Source: Candidatus Zophobacter franzmannii (GTDB taxonomy: Bacteria > Cloacimonadota > Cloacimonadia > Cloacimonadales > JAFGVF01). Taken from it: a DNA stretch of 6,221 bases. Positions 5,066-6,221 of the stretch are shown piece by piece. The notes beneath the pieces are model-generated. The model saw only the letters and a program-made list of their open reading frames with translations. It was not told the origin of the DNA and searched no databases. The stretch's first letter is position 1. Every line of letters starts with the position of its first letter. A program made the translations under genes and the position numbers. The stretch covers positions 1 to 6,221 of the forward strand of contig JAVCCX010000393.1 in the NCBI GenBank assembly GCA_030765245.1, read 5' to 3'.

Positions 5066-5950
5066 ATGTTAAAGGCTCATTTTAAATCAAAAGATCAAGA
5101 TTTTGTTTTGTTGCAAGGTGATGTTTTCTCAATCCTAAGTCAGTTTGATTTCAAATTTGATATGATTTTTGCAGACCCTCCTTATTTCCTGTCTAATGGT
5201 GGTAAAACTATTAATAGTGGCAAGATAGTTAGTGTTAATAAAGGGAAATGGGATAAGCTCCAAGGATACAAAGACATCAATGCCTTTAACAAGGAATGGT
5301 TGTCACAAGTCCGAGATAAAATGAAAGATGATGCGACAATTTGGATCAGCGGTACTCTGCATAATATCTTCAGTATAGGACAAATCTTAAATGAGTTGGA
5401 TTATCATATTCTTAATATAATCACATGGGAAAAGACTAACCCTCCGCCTAACTTCTCCTGCCGATTTTTTACGCATTCAACAGAATTCATTATCTGGGCT
5501 AGAAAAAAAGCTAAAACTCCACATCACTATAATTATCAACTTATGAAAGAATTGAATCAAGGCAAGCAGATGAAAGATGTTTGGCGTATGTCAGCAATAA
5601 ACAGATGGGAAAAATCTTGCGGGAAACATCCGACTCAGAAGCCATTATCAGTTTTGACAAGGCTAATTTTAGCTTCAACAAAGAAAGATGCATGGATATT
5701 GGACCCTTTTTCGGGGAGCAGTACAACCGGAATAGCTGCAAATCTTTGTAATAGGCGGTTTGTGGGCATTGAAAAGGAAGAGGAATACCTGAAGTTAAGT
5801 ATCAATCGCAGGAAGGAGTTAGATAATCCTTTGATTAGAGAGAAGTATAAGTCTAAGATTCATGACTTTAATAGTAATGAACAATTAGATTTATTCTTAG
5901 TAAAAGAAGAATGTGCTGACTATAACGATTTAAGTCCTAATATTGATTAA
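5066..5950 (+). CDS. dpnA: DpnA-like second adenine-N6 DNA methyltransferase
   Basis: A 294-residue class-beta adenine methyltransferase. It resembles DpnA, which in the DpnII system methylates GATC in single-stranded as well as double-stranded DNA and protects incoming strands. Motif IV comes first, 'FADPPYFLSNGG' (35-46) with intact D37-P-P-Y40. 'TIWISGTLHNIFS' (91-103), 'TWEKTNPPPNFSCRFFTHSTE' in two pieces (120-129, 130-140) and 'GKQMKDVW' (166-173) match the DpnA pattern. 'KHPTQKP' (187-193) is motif X, and motif I 'ILDPFSGSSTTG' (211-222) is near the C-terminus, as expected in the beta order. It starts two bases after the endonuclease stop; only a weak GAG lies upstream, so reinitiation or coupling is likely. 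A ~40-residue acidic tail goes beyond the length I recall for DpnA (268). No key residue is missing, so this is the one cassette member that looks functional. Confidence 0.95.
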   Translation: MLKAHFKSKDQDFVLLQGDVFSILSQFDFKFDMIFADPPYFLSNGGKTINSGKIVSVNKGKWDKLQGYKDINAFNKEWLSQVRDKMKDDATIWISGTLHNIFSIGQILNELDYHILNIITWEKTNPPPNFSCRFFTHSTEFIIWARKKAKTPHHYNYQLMKELNQGKQMKDVWRMSAINRWEKSCGKHPTQKPLSVLTRLILASTKKDAWILDPFSGSSTTGIAANLCNRRFVGIEKEEEYLKLSINRRKELDNPLIREKYKSKIHDFNSNEQLDLFLVKEECADYNDLSPNID

Positions 5951-5954
5951 AGTT

Positions 5955-5981
5955 CCAATCCTGCTTGACCTGCATGTGTAG
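5955..5981 (+). pseudogene. Remnant 3' end of a VOC gene (right flanking repeat of the cassette)
   Basis: Read in frame, these 27 bases give PILLDLHV-stop, against PILLDQHV-stop at the end of the intact VOC gene (3297-3323). They differ at four positions: three synonymous (CCT/CCA, TTG/CTG, GAT/GAC) and one changing Q to L. The match ends just after the stop (TGA follows with a one-base gap) and does not extend convincingly to the left, where the cassette's last stop codon is four bases away. It is a stranded gene fragment marking the right edge of the inserted cassette. Confidence 0.75.
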
Positions 5982-5997
5982 GTGAAAGACTTCTAAC

Positions 5998-6022
5998 CAC
6001 GGAAGGCACTGAAAGCACGGAA
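5998..6022. repeat. Short degenerate CACGGAA-type tandem repeat
   Basis: Units of the form CACGGAA, GCACTGAA and GCACGGAA follow each other at 5998-6004, 6006-6013 and 6015-6022. A single CCACGGAA also occurs at 2465-2472. Such repeats are common between genes in several uncultured phyla, in my recollection. No function is assigned. Confidence 0.35.
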
Positions 6023-6156
6023 GAAGAAATAAGAGTAGATTTTATGTAAGAAGAATGCCACAACTCTGGGGATTGGTATTGAGGCTATTGATTATTAGCT
6101 AAGAGATTCCAGCGAATTGAGACATTATAAAATTAAAAACCAGAATATTATCCCAT

Positions 6157-6184
6157 AAAAAAGAGCCCCCGAAATTCGAGGGCT
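6157..6184 (-). terminator. Rho-independent terminator for leftward transcription
   Basis: AGCCC-C-CG (6164-6171) pairs with CG-A-GGGCT (6177-6184) around a 5-base loop with one C-A mismatch. On the minus strand the stem is followed by one C and then a run of six T (6162-6157). That orientation serves a gene entering from the right edge, not the cassette. Confidence 0.75.
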
Positions 6185-6192
6185 AAATAATA

Positions 6193-6221
6193 TTAACCGA
6201 AGTTTACCATCTGAAAAATAA
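6193..6221 (-). CDS. Possible last codons of a minus-strand gene entering from the right
   Basis: On the minus strand a frame open from the right edge reads 'IFQMVNFG' and stops at TAA (6195-6193), nine bases before the leftward terminator. The spacing of stop and terminator is what a real gene end would show. An aromatic-rich, short C-terminus of this kind would fit an outer-membrane protein, but eight residues are too few to identify anything. Confidence 0.35.

Noticed and set aside
5541..5741. Minus-strand frame inside the DpnA-like gene
   Set aside because: It lies opposite conserved methyltransferase motifs and has no support of its own.
3297..5981. The flanking 27-bp repeats as att sites of an integrative element
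   Set aside because: No integrase or recombinase lies between them, and the two copies differ mostly at synonymous codon positions, which fits diverged gene ends better than a core att sequence.

Overview
The window is chromosomal DNA from an unidentified, probably Gram-negative bacterium. The M23 peptidase has a signal peptide and a periplasmic-type architecture. Lon has an unusual 'RPVFPG' N-terminal motif that I associate with spirochaete-like lineages. The intergenic repeats recall uncultured phyla such as Cloacimonadota. This placement is a weak inference and no marker gene settles it.

Layout: (1) 1-747, minus strand: the first ~249 codons of an ATP-dependent Lon protease that runs off the left edge. 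(2) 748-1062: divergent intergenic region with a repeat element. (3) 1063-2372, plus strand: a Nudix hydrolase overlapping by 3 bases a secreted M23 endopeptidase that starts with TTG. (4) 2373-2951: a long non-coding stretch with a second copy of the repeat, a short imperfect direct repeat and a ~135-bp element bounded by inverted repeats. (5) 2952-3323: a VOC-superfamily protein. (6) 3430-5950: an AT-richer three-gene DpnII/MboI-type (GATC) restriction-modification cassette in the order methyltransferase, endonuclease, second methyltransferase. (7) 5951-6221: intergenic sequence, a leftward terminator and possibly the last codons of a minus-strand gene.

The cassette is the most informative part. 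It appears inserted and partly decayed. The endonuclease is frameshifted near 4511-4532 and seems to lack about 35-40 residues. The Dam-like methyltransferase carries DPRY where its family has the catalytic DPPY. Only the DpnA-like second methyltransferase looks intact. Four bases after the last cassette gene, 27 bp (5955-5981) encode PILLDLHV-stop, a near copy of the VOC gene's last eight codons and stop (PILLDQHV-stop, 3297-3323). The cassette is therefore bracketed by two versions of the same gene end, which records how it arrived.

I see no CRISPR array, tRNA, rRNA, transposase or integrase, and no evidence for an entirely new gene system. The interest is in the insertion scar, the pattern of decay and the uncharacterised intergenic elements.
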